Below are positions 1-9,023 of a DNA stretch of 64,000 nucleotides, in pieces (the first letter of the stretch is position 1; every line of letters starts with the position of its first letter). The DNA is from an uncultured Chitinophaga sp. GTDB taxonomy: Bacteria; Bacteroidota; Bacteroidia; Chitinophagales; Chitinophagaceae. The translations under genes were made by a program, and so were the position numbers. The stretch covers positions 6,880 to 70,879 of the forward strand of contig NZ_CALNBI010000433.1 in assembly GCF_937874145.1 (NCBI RefSeq). The letters run 5' to 3'. The notes beneath the pieces are model-generated. The model worked only from the letters and a program-made list of their open reading frames with translations. It had not been told where the DNA came from and did not search any database.

Positions 1-1
1 A

Positions 2-94
2 GCCGGCGTGGCCGGAATGGGTATATACCTGGCCGTTATAGCGTGGTCGGAAAGGAAAGACATCGCCCGGTTGCTGTCACGCAAGGCGGGTTGA
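2..94 (+). CDS. C-terminal end of a membrane protein (5'-truncated)
   Basis: An open frame enters from the left edge and stops with TGA at 92-94. The 30 visible residues are a hydrophobic stretch (GMGIYLAVIAW) followed by a basic tail (SERKDIARLLSRKAG), the usual end of a polytopic membrane protein whose last helix is followed by a short cytosolic tail. Polysaccharide flippase or export proteins often end this way, but the fragment is too short to name. Its stop overlaps the end of the convergent MBL-fold gene by 18 bp. That the frame is coding at all is an inference from the hydrophobic-then-basic pattern. Confidence 0.45.
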   Translation, partial: AGVAGMGIYLAVIAWSERKDIARLLSRKAG

Positions 95-739
95 AGGGTC
101 TTCCGGCACGAAGGGGTTGTGCACCTTTTCGAACCCGATCGTAGTCTCAGGACCGTGGCCCGAATACACGACCGTTTCGTTAGGCAGCTTGTACAACTTT
201 TCCCGGATGCTGCTGGCCAGTGTTTCAAAATTACCTCCGGGGAAGTCGGAACGGCCCACGCTCTGTTTAAATAACACATCTCCGGCGATCACAAATTGCT
301 GTTGGGCGCAATAGAACGATATGCTTCCGGGAGAATGGCCGGGGGTAAGGATCACTTCCAGCTCATCATCCCCCAGCACCACCTTATCGCCTTCCTCCAG
401 GTAACCGGCAGGGGCGGGACTGGGCTCGAAGGGGATGTTGTACATCTGGCCGGACTGCGGGGAGCGGTCGAGCACCACCTGGTCGAGCCGGTGGATTTCC
501 GGACCTTTACCAAACATTTTCTGCACCAGCCTGTTGCTGAAGATGTGGTCCAGATGGCAGTGGGTATTGAGGAGCCGTTCGACGGTCAACCCGTTGTCGG
601 CCATGAATTTGAGAAACCCGTTCCGCTCTTCTTCATAATAAAATCCCGGGTCTATAATGATACACTGCTTTTTTTCGTTAATTAGTACGTATGTGTTCTC
701 CTGAAAAGGATTGACCGTAAAGCACCTGATTTCGAACAT
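77..739 (-). CDS. MBL-fold metallohydrolase (glyoxalase II-like)
   Basis: A 220-residue protein with the metallo-beta-lactamase metal site: THCHLDH (HxHxDH) near residues 60-66, a further His in TPGHSPGS around 135, Asp in AGDVLF around 153 and His in SGHGPET near the C-terminus. Single-domain proteins of this size belong to the glyoxalase II / YcbL group, cytosolic zinc hydrolases of thioesters such as S-lactoylglutathione; the natural substrate here cannot be told. The start ATG at 739 lies 56 bp from the divergent start at 796, so the two genes share a short promoter region. It is convergent with, and slightly overlaps, the truncated gene at the left edge. Confidence 0.85.
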   Translation of the reverse strand: MFEIRCFTVNPFQENTYVLINEKKQCIIIDPGFYYEEERNGFLKFMADNGLTVERLLNTHCHLDHIFSNRLVQKMFGKGPEIHRLDQVVLDRSPQSGQMYNIPFEPSPAPAGYLEEGDKVVLGDDELEVILTPGHSPGSISFYCAQQQFVIAGDVLFKQSVGRSDFPGGNFETLASSIREKLYKLPNETVVYSGHGPETTIGFEKVHNPFVPEDPSTRLA

Positions 740-795
740 TGTTGACGTTTTTTACTAATTTTAATTCGCAACACAATATTATCAATACTTTCCGT

Positions 796-3700
796 ATGAA
801 CCGATTTATTACCAGGTCAATTATTCCATGCTTATGCCTATTGATCGGATTTGTTGTTAACGCCCAGGCGCAGGTGAATACCGTGGAATTTGGCCAGAAC
901 CGGGTGCAGTACAAGAATTTCAAGTGGCGGTTCTATACGACCCGGCACTTCAATACGTACTTCGCACAGAACGGTCTCGAGCTTGGCAAGTACGTGGCGC
1001 AGGCTGCGGAAAGGGAGCTCCCCCAGCTGGAGGAGTTCATGGAGTTCACCTTCCGGCAGAAAGTGAATATTATTGTGTACAACAACTTCGCGGAGTTCAA
1101 GCAATCCAATGTGGGTATCGGGGTAGACTGGCAGAATACCGGTGGGGTGACGAAGCTCGTCGGCAACAAGCTCCTCGTCTATTTCGACGGCGACCATGCC
1201 AACCTCCGCCGCCAGATCCGCCAGGGTATTGCCCGGGTGATGCTGGAAACCCTCCTTTTCGGGGAGGATATCGGCGAGTTTGCGGGGAATGCGGTACTGA
1301 TGGATTTCCCGAACTGGTTCACCGACGGGTTTATCGCTTATGCCGCGGAAAACTGGAATCCCCAGCTCGACGACCAGCTGAAAGCCGCCCTCAACTCCGG
1401 CAAATACAATACTTTCAACCAGCTTACCTTCGACAAGCCCCTCCTGGCAGGCCAGGCATTCTGGTATTATGTCGAAAGCAAATACGGGAAAGACGCGGTG
1501 CCCTACCTCATGTACATCACCCGCATCAACCGCGGCCTGAAGAAAGGCTTCGAGCAGGTGCTGCACATGAAACCCAAAGCCGCACAGGCTGATTTCATGA
1601 TCTGGTGGCGCAAGCGCTTCCAGGAAGACGGCCGCCGCCGCCGCCAGGTGACCCGTGGTACCGGCGTGATCTCCAACGAAATCGGCAAGAAAGACTACTA
1701 CCGCTACGCCCCCAATCCCAAAAACAGTATGTACGCCGTGGTGGAATACAGCAAAGGAACGTACAAAGTGAAGATCAACCTGGGATGGACGACCAACAAA
1801 GTGCTCCTGAAATCCGGGGTGAAACAGCTCACTTCCAAGCTCGACCCCAATTACCCGCTGCTGGCCTGGAACCACAAAGGCAACCGCCTGGCCGTGGTAT
1901 ATGAGCACGAAGGCAAAACGCGCCTCATGGTCTACGACCTGATTTCCAAGATCACGATCAGGCAGGACCTCCCGATGTTCGACAGGATCATCGATATGAA
2001 GTTCTTCTTCGAATTCGACAACTCCCTCCTGCTTTCCGCCGTGCGCAACGGTCATACCGATATCTTCACCTACAGCATGACCAACAGCAAGGTAGACCAG
2101 ATCACCAACGACGTGTGGGATGATCTCGATCCTTCCTTCGCCGCCTTCCCCGGCAAGAGCGGGATCATCTATTCCTCGAACCGCCCGGGCCCCAAAGCCC
2201 GTACGTCCGATACGGCGTTGCCGCATAACCGGTATAATGTTTTCATGGTCGACAACTGGAACAAATCTTCCGAAAAGCAGATTTCCCAGCTGACCGACCT
2301 GCCCTATGGCAACGCGCGCCTGCCCGTGCAGTATAATACTACGCACTTCACTTTCGTGAGCGACGCCAATGGTGTTTCCAACCGCTACGCAGGCTTCTTC
2401 CGGGCGGAGAAAGCGGGCGTGGATTCCCTGTACTTTATCGGTGCGGAGATCCTCCACAACCCTGACAAGGAAGAGCTGGATTCCGCGTTGATGGATTATG
2501 GCGCTACGGCACCCGATTCCATCCAGGCCGTGGCCATCACCAACGACTCTACGTATGTGTTCCCCGTCACCAATTACCAGTATGGCATCAAGGAATCCCG
2601 GATCGCGGGCGACCAGGGAATGGTGTCGGAAGTGGTGCAAATCGGGGACTGGAAGCGGTTGTATAAACTGAAAGTGGATACGAACACGCTGCGCAGGCGG
2701 AATGTGTCGGCCCGGCCCACCAACTTCAGGTTGCAGCAGATGCGCGACGACTCCATGCGCCTGGGTTTACCAAGTTATTACGCCCAGCCCGATACATCTA
2801 AACAGGCCAACTTCTTCCAGAACGAGTTCGGCAACGAACCGGCTGAACCGGCCGCCCAGGAAGAGCAGCCGATGATCGCCGAGCGGAAAGAGCCGCCGGT
2901 GCTGAAAAGCGCGCGCCTCAGCAATTACAGGCTCAAATTCAGCTCCGATTACCTCGTGACGCAGATCGATAACTCGGTGCTGATGAACCGCTATCAGCCT
3001 TACTACGGCTGGCCCCAGGGCCCCATCCGCCTGACAGACCCCGTGAACGGCCTTATCCGCATCGGCGTGAGCGACCTGATGGAGGATGTCAAGTTCTCCG
3101 GCGCTTTCCGCGTGCCCCTGGCGCTCGACGGTACGGAGTACATGTTCTCCATGACCTACCTCAAAAAGCGTTTCGATTACAAATTGACGTATTACCGCCG
3201 GATGGAAAAACTCTCGTTCCGGAATGAGAACTCCCAGTTCTGGGGCTATCCGTCCAAAAATATCACCAATATCTACCAGGGCGAAGTGCGCTATCCGTTC
3301 GACCAGGTGCGCAGCATCCGGCTTTCCGCCGGCCTTCGCCGCGACGAAACGGTGGTACTGGGTAACGACAGCGCTTCCATCATGCAGCCCAATTACAAGG
3401 AAAACGCGGTACTGGCGCGGCTGGAGTATGTGCACGACAATGTGCTGAACCCCGCCATCAATATCTACAAAGGCACCCGTTTCAAAATCTACGGCGACCT
3501 GATCGCGCAGGTGTCCAGCAGCGATGCGTTCTTTGACCAGAAGTCCGTGAAAGGCAAGTTTACCTACAACATGGGTATCGATGCGCGCCATTACGTGGAG
3601 ATCCACCGGAACTTCATCTGGGCTACCCGCATAGCTGCAGACCTTTCGTGGGGCTCGCGCAAGCTGATCTACTTCCTCGGCGGCGTCGACAACTGGATGG

Positions 3701-4164
3701 TGAAACCGGACATTTATTACAACCGCGCTCCGAACGAGAACGAGAACTACGCCTACCAGACGCTGGCGGTGAACATGCGCGGTTACAAACAGAATATCCG
3801 CAACGGTAATAACGTGCTGCTGATGAACACGGAGCTCCGCCTGCCGGTGTTTACCACATTCATCGACAAACCGATCAACAGCGCGTTCCTCCGCAACTTC
3901 CAGCTGACGACCTTCATGGACATCGGTACCGCCTGGAACGAGAAACTGAAGTTCAAAGGCGCCAATTACACGGAATACGTTACGGCCGAAGGTGTGGTGA
4001 TCCGCATCAAGGAAGGGTTCCTCGGGCCGTTCGTGGGCGGTTACGGCTTTGGCGCCCGCACCACGTTGCTCGGGTATTTCGTCCGCTTCGACGCGGGCTG
4101 GCCCATGACCGGATTCTTCCGCGGCAAGCCGCAGCTGACCTTCGGTTTGGGGGTTGACTTCTAA
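796..4164 (+). CDS. Large envelope protein: peptidase-MA-like region, TolB-type propeller, C-terminal outer-membrane barrel
   Basis: The ATG at 796 is chosen because it opens a clean signal peptide (MNRFITRSIIPCLCLLIG, then NAQAQ); an earlier TTG at 739 adds an unlikely extension. About 1122 residues. Residues ~30-300 resemble a gluzincin/peptidase-MA-like module (PNWFTDGFIAYAAENW), but I see no HExxH, so it is probably not a protease. Residues ~310-600 contain repeated blades such as RLAVVYEHEGKTRLMVYDL and GIIYSSNRPG, typical of TolB/PD40 propellers. The last ~400 residues are alternating aromatic strands ending in LTFGLGVDF, an outer-membrane barrel of surface-antigen (BamA/D15) style. Such proteins are annotated TolB-like translocation proteins in Bacteroidota; the role is unproven. 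Confidence 0.8.
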   Translation: MNRFITRSIIPCLCLLIGFVVNAQAQVNTVEFGQNRVQYKNFKWRFYTTRHFNTYFAQNGLELGKYVAQAAERELPQLEEFMEFTFRQKVNIIVYNNFAEFKQSNVGIGVDWQNTGGVTKLVGNKLLVYFDGDHANLRRQIRQGIARVMLETLLFGEDIGEFAGNAVLMDFPNWFTDGFIAYAAENWNPQLDDQLKAALNSGKYNTFNQLTFDKPLLAGQAFWYYVESKYGKDAVPYLMYITRINRGLKKGFEQVLHMKPKAAQADFMIWWRKRFQEDGRRRRQVTRGTGVISNEIGKKDYYRYAPNPKNSMYAVVEYSKGTYKVKINLGWTTNKVLLKSGVKQLTSKLDPNYPLLAWNHKGNRLAVVYEHEGKTRLMVYDLISKITIRQDLPMFDRIIDMKFFFEFDNSLLLSAVRNGHTDIFTYSMTNSKVDQITNDVWDDLDPSFAAFPGKSGIIYSSNRPGPKARTSDTALPHNRYNVFMVDNWNKSSEKQISQLTDLPYGNARLPVQYNTTHFTFVSDANGVSNRYAGFFRAEKAGVDSLYFIGAEILHNPDKEELDSALMDYGATAPDSIQAVAITNDSTYVFPVTNYQYGIKESRIAGDQGMVSEVVQIGDWKRLYKLKVDTNTLRRRNVSARPTNFRLQQMRDDSMRLGLPSYYAQPDTSKQANFFQNEFGNEPAEPAAQEEQPMIAERKEPPVLKSARLSNYRLKFSSDYLVTQIDNSVLMNRYQPYYGWPQGPIRLTDPVNGLIRIGVSDLMEDVKFSGAFRVPLALDGTEYMFSMTYLKKRFDYKLTYYRRMEKLSFRNENSQFWGYPSKNITNIYQGEVRYPFDQVRSIRLSAGLRRDETVVLGNDSASIMQPNYKENAVLARLEYVHDNVLNPAINIYKGTRFKIYGDLIAQVSSSDAFFDQKSVKGKFTYNMGIDARHYVEIHRNFIWATRIAADLSWGSRKLIYFLGGVDNWMVKPDIYYNRAPNENENYAYQTLAVNMRGYKQNIRNGNNVLLMNTELRLPVFTTFIDKPINSAFLRNFQLTTFMDIGTAWNEKLKFKGANYTEYVTAEGVVIRIKEGFLGPFVGGYGFGARTTLLGYFVRFDAGWPMTGFFRGKPQLTFGLGVDF

Positions 4165-4184
4165 AGAATATAAACTTCGATACA

Positions 4185-4218
4185 CAAAAAAGCCGGCTAC
4201 ATGAGCCGGCTTTTTTTA
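4185..4218. terminator. Bidirectional intrinsic terminator
   Basis: AGCCGGCT at 4191-4198 pairs with AGCCGGCT at 4204-4211, flanked by AAAAAA on the left and TTTTTTT on the right. It can end both the propeller gene (+) and the dgkA-like gene (-). Confidence 0.85.
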
Positions 4219-4572
4219 TAGCATTTTGGGAAGGAAGATGCACCCCGCGGCTACGACCGCCGCGATGGCGGCAAGGAGTACAGCGCCGGCGGCGATGTCT
4301 TTGATATTTTTCACGAGGGGATGATGCCCGGGATGGAGCAGGTCCATGGATTTCTCAATGGCGGTATTGAGCAGTTCGGCGGTCCATACGCCGCCGGTGG
4401 CGATGGCGATAACGGCCCATTCGCCGGGGGAGCATTGGAACCAGCAACCTGCGGCGACAACGGCGGCTGTGGCTGCGAGGTGGATGCGGGCATTGGGTTC
4501 GGTGCGGAGCGCGGCAGCAATTCCGCGGAATGCGTTGCGGAAGCTGCCGGCGAGTCCTGTGCTGCGGTTCAT
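4216..4572 (-). CDS. dgkA: Diacylglycerol/undecaprenol kinase family protein
   Basis: A 118-residue integral membrane protein of the DgkA/UdpK family, which phosphorylates diacylglycerol or undecaprenol with ATP at the inner membrane. Visible are the amphipathic N-terminal helix (SFRNAFRGIAAALRTEPNARIH), the family signature ELLNTAIEKSMDLL near residues 67-80 with its catalytic Glu, the segment HHPLVKNIKDIAAGAVLL, and three hydrophobic helices. Gram-positive-type UdpK has this length and layout. The ATG at 4572 overlaps the TGA of the upstream regulator gene by 1 nt, so translation is probably coupled. A GTG at 4575 is an alternative start. Confidence 0.85.
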   Translation of the reverse strand: MNRSTGLAGSFRNAFRGIAAALRTEPNARIHLAATAAVVAAGCWFQCSPGEWAVIAIATGGVWTAELLNTAIEKSMDLLHPGHHPLVKNIKDIAAGAVLLAAIAAVVAAGCIFLPKML

Positions 4573-4868
4573 CACTGTGTGAATTTGATCATGGCTTCCA
4601 ATGCGGCGAGGTGGCCTTTGAAGGCTTTTTCGCCGGCTTTGGTAATGGAATAGGTGGTATTGGTTTTCCGGCCCACAAATCCCTTGTGCACTTTGATGTA
4701 TGCGTTTTCCTCCAGCGTGGAGAGGTGCGAGGCCAGGTTGCCGTCGGTCACGTCCAGCATGGCTTTGAGGTCGTTGAAGCTGACTTCTTCATTGACGATC
4801 AGCACGCTCATCACGCCCAGCCGGATGCGGCTTTCAAAAAGTTTATTCAGATGCTCGATCGGATTCAT
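4572..4868 (-). CDS. Winged-helix transcriptional regulator (HTH_34 / MarR-ArsR type)
   Basis: A 98-residue single-domain regulator. The sequence follows the winged-helix order: an N-terminal helix (LNKLFESRIRLGVMSVLIV), a helix-turn-helix (VSFNDLKAMLDVTDGNLASHLSTLEENAYI), the wing (KVHKGFVGRKTNTTYSITKAG) and a C-terminal dimer helix. The family responds to unknown signals. It sits between a membrane protein gene (12-nt gap upstream) and dgkA (overlapping stop and start), so it probably controls this operon or senses something linked to the membrane protein. I see no metal- or ligand-binding cysteines. Confidence 0.85.
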   Translation of the reverse strand: MNPIEHLNKLFESRIRLGVMSVLIVNEEVSFNDLKAMLDVTDGNLASHLSTLEENAYIKVHKGFVGRKTNTTYSITKAGEKAFKGHLAALEAMIKFTQ

Positions 4869-4880
4869 GCAAACCGGGGT

Positions 4881-5543
4881 TTAAGCGCCCTGCGGGGCGC
4901 GTTCGTATTTCCACCACATGATGATGCCGTAAAGAATATGTACCACACCAAAACCCAGGGCCCAGAAGAAGAGGCCATTTCCGAGCCAGAAGGTGGCGAG
5001 GATGCCGAGGCCGGTTTCGATGAAGCCGACGTAGCGGAGCTCCGGCATGGTGAATTTGCTGGCGTTGATGAGGGCCAGGCCGTAAAACACCAGGCAGGCG
5101 GGCGATACGAATCCGTAAAAACCATTGTAAATCATGCCGAGGATGAAGAGGCCGCCGGCGAAAAGGGGAACGGCGAGGTTGAAGACGACTTTGCGGGCGG
5201 TGGCGTCCCAGATGGGGAGGCCCTGTTGCCGGGCTTTGCGCCAGGTAAAGTAGCTCCCGGTGGTGAGGGCGCATAGCAATACGGCGGCAGCGATAAGCAG
5301 TAGTTTGAGGATGAGGACGTTCACGTTGCCGGAACCATCGTAGGCCGCGCCGTCGTAGGATTCGTAGGAAACCGGGCTGCCGTTGCGGTAATCGTCCAGG
5401 ATGCGCCAGGCGAACCATGCGCCGATAAGGCCGCTCAGTCCCGCGCCCACACCGCCCAGTCCGCTGAGCGACATGAAACGGGTGCTGCGTTCCATGATGC
5501 GCTTGATGTCTTTAAGGGTATCGAGATGTTGTTGCTCGTTCAT
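4881..5543 (-). CDS. Hypothetical multi-pass membrane protein
   Basis: A 220-residue protein with four to six hydrophobic helices: LSGLGGVGAGLSGLIGAWFAW, LILKLLLIAAAVLLCALTTG, VVFNLAVPLFAGGLFILGMI, a segment around SPACLVFYGLALI, and FWLGNGLFFWALGFGVVHILYGIIMWW. The frame could open at 5576, but the ATG at 5543 is preferred because a perfect -7 box (TAGCTTTG on the minus strand, 5564-5571) lies inside the longer version. It heads an operon with the winged-helix regulator and dgkA. I do not recognise a function. Membrane protein plus HTH_34 regulator pairs are common in Bacteroidota, which suggests the regulator serves this protein. Confidence 0.75.
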   Translation of the reverse strand: MNEQQHLDTLKDIKRIMERSTRFMSLSGLGGVGAGLSGLIGAWFAWRILDDYRNGSPVSYESYDGAAYDGSGNVNVLILKLLLIAAAVLLCALTTGSYFTWRKARQQGLPIWDATARKVVFNLAVPLFAGGLFILGMIYNGFYGFVSPACLVFYGLALINASKFTMPELRYVGFIETGLGILATFWLGNGLFFWALGFGVVHILYGIIMWWKYERAPQGA

Positions 5544-5563
5544 AGCGAAAGCACTTTGTACAT

Positions 5564-5571
5564 CAAAGCTA
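5564..5571 (-). promoter_or_regulatory. -7 promoter element (TAGCTTTG)
   Basis: A perfect TAnnTTTG on the minus strand, ending 20 nt before the ATG at 5543. It supports the shorter start of the membrane protein gene. Confidence 0.5.
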
Positions 5572-5576
5572 GTCAT

Positions 5577-5882
5577 AATTGTGGAAAAAGGGGCATAGAA
5601 GGGGGCTGATGAAAATCTGGCATGTTATTCCCTTTATATAGGGGTAACGGGTATGGGCGTGCGTTTATAGAAGGCAGGGGTTTCCGGGGTTTCCCGGGTG
5701 CGGCGGCGCTAGATAAAAGCGGTGAAGATTTCTGCTGCGGGGGGCTCGCGGCGGGAATCCGGGGGAACCTCCGGCCGGAGGGGTTTCCAGGCTGAACACA
5801 CGCGCCTGCCGATTGTTATAAAACGGTCCCATTTATCACGGGCTCAAGTAATTCGTCCGAAAATATCTAATTTGCCTCGCAA
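5577..5882. other. Non-coding region between divergent genes
   Basis: No convincing small gene here. It holds GC-rich inverted sequence around CCTCCGGCCGGAGG (5768-5781), which could form a hairpin in the leader of the DUF5686-type gene, and a weak promoter-like TAATTTG about 8-10 nt before the ATG at 5883. Confidence 0.4.
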
Positions 5883-8390
5883 ATGAACGGCTGGAAACGA
5901 ACCATAGCTTTAGTAATAACGATCATCAGCTTCTTACCCCTCACTGCGCAGCATAAAGTAAAGGGAATTGTTAAAGACGCGCACACCCAGGAACTGATCC
6001 CCTTTGCCACACTGCAATTTGTGGGCACCAATACCGGCATGGTCACCGACGCCGAAGGCGCCTTCCTCTTCGAGCTCCCTTCCATCCCTTCAGACTCCCT
6101 CCTCGTCCGCGTCATGGGATACGCCAGAACCGTCCTGTTCGTAGACCGCAAACTCCCCGAACAAACCCTCATCTTCGAAATCTCCCGCGGCGACGTTTCC
6201 CTCAAAACATACGAAGTAAAGGCCAACGTCAATTTCGCGCTGATCCTGCTCCGGAATATCGTCCGCCGGAAACCGTATAATAACTACGACCGCCTCGAAA
6301 GTTACAAATACGAAATTTACAATAAGCTGGAGCTCGACATCAAAAACCTCAATACCGTCAAACTCGCCAAAAACCGCTTCTCCAAACCTTTCGCTTTCAT
6401 CCTGAAGAATATCGACAGCACCACGGAAAACCAGCCCTTCCTGCCCGTCTTCCTCACCGAAAGCATTTCCGATTACTATTTCCAGCGCAACCCGAAAAAG
6501 ACGAAAGAGATCATCAAGGCTTCGCGCACTTCCGGGCTCGACAACGAAAGCGTTACCAAGTTCCTCGGCGGGATGTACCAGAACATCAATGTATACGACA
6601 ATTTCATCCCGGTGTTCGACAAAAGCTTCGTGAGCCCTATCGCCAACAACGGCAACCTGTTCTATAATTACCGCATCACCGATACGCAATACATCGCCAA
6701 TCACCGTTTCATCCGCATGAACTTCGAGCCGCGGCGCAAAGGCGAGAACGCTTTCATCGGCGACCTTTGGGTGATGGATTCAACCTTCGCCATCCAAAAA
6801 ATGAGCATGGCGGTGCCGAATGACGCGAATATCAACTTCGTCCGCAAGATCTCGCTGGTGCAGGAGTTCAAACCTTTCCCCGACAGCAGTGGCTGGTTCC
6901 TGGCGAAAGATAAATTCGTGGTCGACTTCTGGACGCCCAGCCCCAAGCCCACCAAAACCCTGGAATTCATCGGACGGAAAACGACGACGTACGAAGACCT
7001 GGTGTACAACGATACCGCGGTCACCAACCTGTTTTCCGAGAAGCGTTATCCCCAGAACATCGTGGTGGCCGACAGTGCGAGGGTGCGTACCGATTCGTTC
7101 TGGGCCGGCCACCGGCACGAAACGCTGAGCCACAACGAGCAGGCCATTTACAACATGGTGGACACGCTGCAGAAGATGCCCCTCTTCCAGAAGTATTCCA
7201 ACACCATCCGCTTCCTGGCAACGGGATATAAACCGTTCGGTCCGATTGAATGGGGACCGTACTGGTACCTCTTTTCCCAAAACCGCCTGGAAGGCTTCAG
7301 GGCCCGCCTCGACCTGGGCACCACTCCGCAGTTCCATAAAGACCTTTACCTCAACGGATACCTGGCCTACGGCTTCGGCGACGACCGTTTCAAGGGCAAA
7401 TTATCCGCCCTCTACCTGCTGAAGCGCCATCCGCGGATGTATGTGTACGGATCGTTCGTCCGCGACCTCGATAACGGCGCGAGCTACTACGATGAGGTGG
7501 GAACAGACAACATCTTCACCCTTGCCATCCGCAAGCCTGGCGTGCCGCAGAAGTTCATGCAGATCGAAGAGAAGCGGGCGGAGTTCTTCAAAGAATATTT
7601 CAGCGGTTTCTCCCATCACTTTTCGGTGGTGCATAAACAGTTCATGCCTTATGCGCCTCTTCCCGGCGGCGCCACGTTCCCCCACAGCGGCGGCAAAACC
7701 GACCCTTACACCAACCTCGAAGTAGCGGTAAAGCTGCGTTACGCCTTCCGCGAAGAGTTCCTGGAAGGGAATTACTACCGCTTCAGCCTGGGCAGCAAAT
7801 ACCCCATCGTGGAATTGAAATACGCGCTGGGCGTGAAGGGCATCTGGAAGAGCAATTACAGCTACCACAAAACGTCGTTCACCGTGTCCGACTACCTGAA
7901 GGTGGCGCCGTTCGGCCAGTTGTATTACAATTTCTTCGGCGGCAAGATCTTCAACACCACCCTGCCCTATCCGCTGCTGGAAATCCATCCCGGCAACGAA
8001 ATCTACTATTACAACAAGTATGCGTTCAACATGATGAACCGGTATGAGTTCATCAGCGATCAATACGCCGGCTTCAACCTGGAGCATACCCTCGGCAACG
8101 GGATCTTCAATTACATCCCGCTGGTCCGCAAGCTGAAGTTCCGCCAGTTCTGGACGGCCAAAGGCGTGATCGGCAGCCTGTCGGACAGGAACCGCGCGCT
8201 CAACTTCCAGTCCGGATATCCTTTCAAGACGCTTGAAGGCCATCCCTACATCGAGCTGGGAACAGGTGTGGAGAACATCCTGAAGTTCATCCGGGTCGAC
8301 TTTGTATGGCGGGTGGCGCCCAAGCCGTTACCGGCGGAAATCAACAACAAGAAGTTCGGTATTTTCGGGAGTTTCCGGTTGCAGTTCTAG
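5883..8390 (+). CDS. DUF5686 / carboxypeptidase-regulatory-like outer-membrane protein
   Basis: An 835-residue exported protein. A signal peptide (MNGWKRTIALVITIISFLPLTAQ) is followed by a CarboxypepD_reg-like beta-sandwich at ~24-110 (VKGIVKDAHTQELIPFATLQF, TDAEGAFLFEL). Then comes a long DUF5686-type region with the typical NIVRRKPYNNYDRLESYKY and LTESISDYYFQRNP segments, and a C-terminal half rich in alternating aromatic strands that ends in FGSFRLQF, an outer-membrane barrel ending. Members occur only in Bacteroidota; their function is unknown, and an envelope or TonB-related role is usually guessed. The gene is convergent with the XRE regulator and their stop codons overlap. Confidence 0.85.
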   Translation: MNGWKRTIALVITIISFLPLTAQHKVKGIVKDAHTQELIPFATLQFVGTNTGMVTDAEGAFLFELPSIPSDSLLVRVMGYARTVLFVDRKLPEQTLIFEISRGDVSLKTYEVKANVNFALILLRNIVRRKPYNNYDRLESYKYEIYNKLELDIKNLNTVKLAKNRFSKPFAFILKNIDSTTENQPFLPVFLTESISDYYFQRNPKKTKEIIKASRTSGLDNESVTKFLGGMYQNINVYDNFIPVFDKSFVSPIANNGNLFYNYRITDTQYIANHRFIRMNFEPRRKGENAFIGDLWVMDSTFAIQKMSMAVPNDANINFVRKISLVQEFKPFPDSSGWFLAKDKFVVDFWTPSPKPTKTLEFIGRKTTTYEDLVYNDTAVTNLFSEKRYPQNIVVADSARVRTDSFWAGHRHETLSHNEQAIYNMVDTLQKMPLFQKYSNTIRFLATGYKPFGPIEWGPYWYLFSQNRLEGFRARLDLGTTPQFHKDLYLNGYLAYGFGDDRFKGKLSALYLLKRHPRMYVYGSFVRDLDNGASYYDEVGTDNIFTLAIRKPGVPQKFMQIEEKRAEFFKEYFSGFSHHFSVVHKQFMPYAPLPGGATFPHSGGKTDPYTNLEVAVKLRYAFREEFLEGNYYRFSLGSKYPIVELKYALGVKGIWKSNYSYHKTSFTVSDYLKVAPFGQLYYNFFGGKIFNTTLPYPLLEIHPGNEIYYYNKYAFNMMNRYEFISDQYAGFNLEHTLGNGIFNYIPLVRKLKFRQFWTAKGVIGSLSDRNRALNFQSGYPFKTLEGHPYIELGTGVENILKFIRVDFVWRVAPKPLPAEINNKKFGIFGSFRLQF

Positions 8391-8812
8391 GCGTCGGAGG
8401 CTTTGGCACGGCGGGTGGTTTCCCGGGCGAGGGGCTTGAGCATGGCCTGCATGATGCGCAGGTGCTCATTCATCAGCTGGTCGAGCTTCTGCACGGAGTC
8501 CCGCAGCGACACCACCATTTCCTTCATCAACAATTTATCCTGCCGGAAGTACGCGAGGAGATCCTGGAGGTCCTTCTCCGGGAGGCCTTTCTTCAGCTGC
8601 CGCTGCTCCGGCGGCTGCTCGTTGAAAAACTCCGTAAAATGCACGTCCAGCACCTCCGCGATCTGCATCAGCCGCTCGATCGTAAGGCGCTTCGTGTCAT
8701 TCCGCTCTATGTTGCCATAGGCCGTGGAGCCGATGTTCAGCCGTACTGCCATGTATTCCTGCGTCAGGTTGCGGAACTCCCGCAACCGGCGGATCGTTTT
8801 ACCTACGTTCAT
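8387..8812 (-). CDS. XRE-family helix-turn-helix regulator
   Basis: A 141-residue DNA-binding protein. The ATG at 8812 is taken because the HTH begins directly after it (MNVGKTIRRLREFRNLTQEYMA); the longer open frame to 8980 adds a sequence unlike a protein start. Residues ~5-60 form the lambda-repressor-like fold (LTQEYMAVRLNIGSTAYGNIERNDTKRLTIERLMQIAEVLDV). Residues ~75-125 form an amphipathic helix rich in Leu, Lys, Glu and Gln, probably a coiled-coil dimerisation segment. It stands alone, convergent with the DUF5686-type gene. Its target is unknown. Confidence 0.85.
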   Translation of the reverse strand: MNVGKTIRRLREFRNLTQEYMAVRLNIGSTAYGNIERNDTKRLTIERLMQIAEVLDVHFTEFFNEQPPEQRQLKKGLPEKDLQDLLAYFRQDKLLMKEMVVSLRDSVQKLDQLMNEHLRIMQAMLKPLARETTRRAKASDA

Positions 8813-9023
8813 ATGGAAGGTCTTTGTGAATCGAAGCGGGTTAACAATTCTTCTCCGCAATATTAACGAGTCGGGGAACACCCACCAAACAATCTCCGTA
8901 AATGCAAGAAGTTCTCTTCTAACTCGGAGAATATCCCGGAAAATCAAAGATTTGGGGAAATAAAAATGCGCCCGTTTCAAGGCGCATACATTTTCAATAA
9001 GTCGTTATTCCCGGCGGAAAAAC

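Noticed and set aside
838..2640. A 600-codon minus-strand frame opposite the propeller gene (and a second at 2767-4185)
   Set aside because: Both are antisense to a coherent exported protein and show shadow-frame composition rich in His, Val and Gly.
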